A stretch of 6,785 nt of DNA, taken from Clostridiales bacterium. GTDB lineage: Bacteria > Bacillota > Clostridia > Peptostreptococcales > JAAYPU01. Below the pieces are notes generated by a model that made no database searches, had not been told where the DNA came from, and worked only from the letters and a program-made list of their open reading frames with translations. Below are positions 6,633-6,785 of the stretch, piece by piece (position 1 is the stretch's first letter; every line of letters begins with the position of its first letter). A program made the translations under genes and the position numbers. The DNA is taken from positions 1-6,785 of the forward strand of contig JAAYPU010000413.1 of assembly GCA_012519645.1 (NCBI GenBank). Reading direction: 5' to 3'.

Positions 6633-6660
6633 GGGCTTTGCTTAGGCAAAGCCTTCATTT
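6633..6660 (+). terminator. Rho-independent terminator after adhE
   Basis: GGCTTTGC (6634-6641) pairs perfectly with GCAAAGCC (6646-6653) around a 4-base loop (TTAG). A G-U wobble can extend the base (6633/6654). The following DNA, TCATTTATT, is T-rich but not a clean T run. It begins 32 bases after the adhE stop, where a terminator is expected. Confidence 0.68.
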
Positions 6661-6665
6661 ATTGC

Positions 6666-6686
6666 AACTGAAAACTGATAACTGAT
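6666..6686 (+). repeat. Heptamer tandem array, unit AACTGAT
   Basis: Three 7-base units: AACTGAA followed by two exact AACTGAT copies. The unit differs from the AACTAAG array about 50 bases upstream by two bases (AACT-GAT versus AACT-AAG shares the AACT start). A lone AACTGAA recurs at 6770-6776, so this word brackets the two hairpins between them. Confidence 0.65.
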
Positions 6687-6690
6687 CTTA

Positions 6691-6725
6691 GCTCGCCCTA
6701 TTTGTGAAGCAAATAGTAGGCGAAC
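6691..6725. repeat. Imperfect hairpin containing GGCGAAC, possible dispersed repeat
   Basis: TCGCC (6693-6697) pairs with GGCGA (6719-6723), and CTATTTG (6698-6704) pairs with CAAATAG (6710-6716). There is a 2-base bulge (TA) and a 5-base loop (TGAAG). It carries no T run and lies after the adhE terminator, so it is not obviously a terminator. The right arm GGCGAAC is the same word as in the terminator stem at 3569-3575. Confidence 0.55.
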
Positions 6726-6734
6726 TTATGCAAG

Positions 6735-6762
6735 GAAATCATGAATTTTATTCATAGATTTC
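6735..6762. repeat. Second hairpin in the downstream repeat block
   Basis: GAAATC (6735-6740) pairs with GATTTC (6757-6762), and ATGAAT (6741-6746) pairs with ATTCAT (6750-6755). There is a 3-base loop and one bulged A (6756), giving 12 bp of pairing. It follows the previous hairpin by about 10 bases. Together they form a structured block of about 110 bases bounded by AACTGAA words. No coding sequence is evident from 6602 to the window end. Confidence 0.55.
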
Positions 6763-6785
6763 TACTGCCAACTGAAAGATAAGGA

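Noticed and set aside
6631..6656. c-di-GMP riboswitch suggested by the GCAAAGCC word
   Set aside because: The word is simply the right arm of a perfect 8-bp terminator stem; none of the other conserved riboswitch segments is present, and it lies downstream of a gene.

Overview
The window is AT-rich DNA with three genes on the + strand and no divergent neighbours. It looks like a chromosomal segment from an anaerobic, fermentative, low-GC Firmicute of the class Clostridia. The reasons are the A+T-rich intergenic DNA, strong purine-rich ribosome binding sites, a type III glutamine synthetase end, a bifunctional AdhE, and Rex-like operators in front of adhE. I cannot name the genus from sequence alone.

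Layout: (1) 1-285 is the C-terminal end of a type III glutamine synthetase, closed by a hairpin terminator at 344-383. (2) 510-3494 encodes a 994-residue soluble cyclic-di-GMP protein with the order PAS-PAS-PAS-GGDEF-EAL-PilZ. Its GGDEF active site is destroyed (FEDHF), its EAL site is complete, and its PilZ domain keeps the ligand-binding motifs, so it should be a signal-regulated phosphodiesterase. A strong hairpin terminator lies at 3566-3593. (3) 3495-4009 is a 515-base intergenic region. Its first half holds 7-bp tandem repeats and a short GC-rich patch. Its second half is a very AT-rich adhE promoter region with two near-identical Rex-like operators, one overlapping the predicted -10. 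(4) 4010-6601 is full-length adhE (863 aa), which makes ethanol from acetyl-CoA in two NADH-consuming steps. (5) 6589-6785 holds another 7-bp repeat array that starts inside the adhE coding end, a terminator, and a block of hairpins and heptamers that looks like a dispersed intergenic repeat element.

Each gene appears to be its own transcription unit, separated by terminators. The best-supported regulatory idea is redox control of adhE by Rex: when NADH is high, Rex leaves the operators and AdhE is made to re-oxidise NADH. I see nothing that ties the c-di-GMP protein to adhE beyond adjacency. The most unusual non-coding feature is the set of heptanucleotide tandem arrays with different unit sequences, confined almost entirely to the intergenic DNA, together with hairpins sharing the word GGCGAAC. 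No CRISPR array, tRNA, rRNA, transposase or phage gene was seen.
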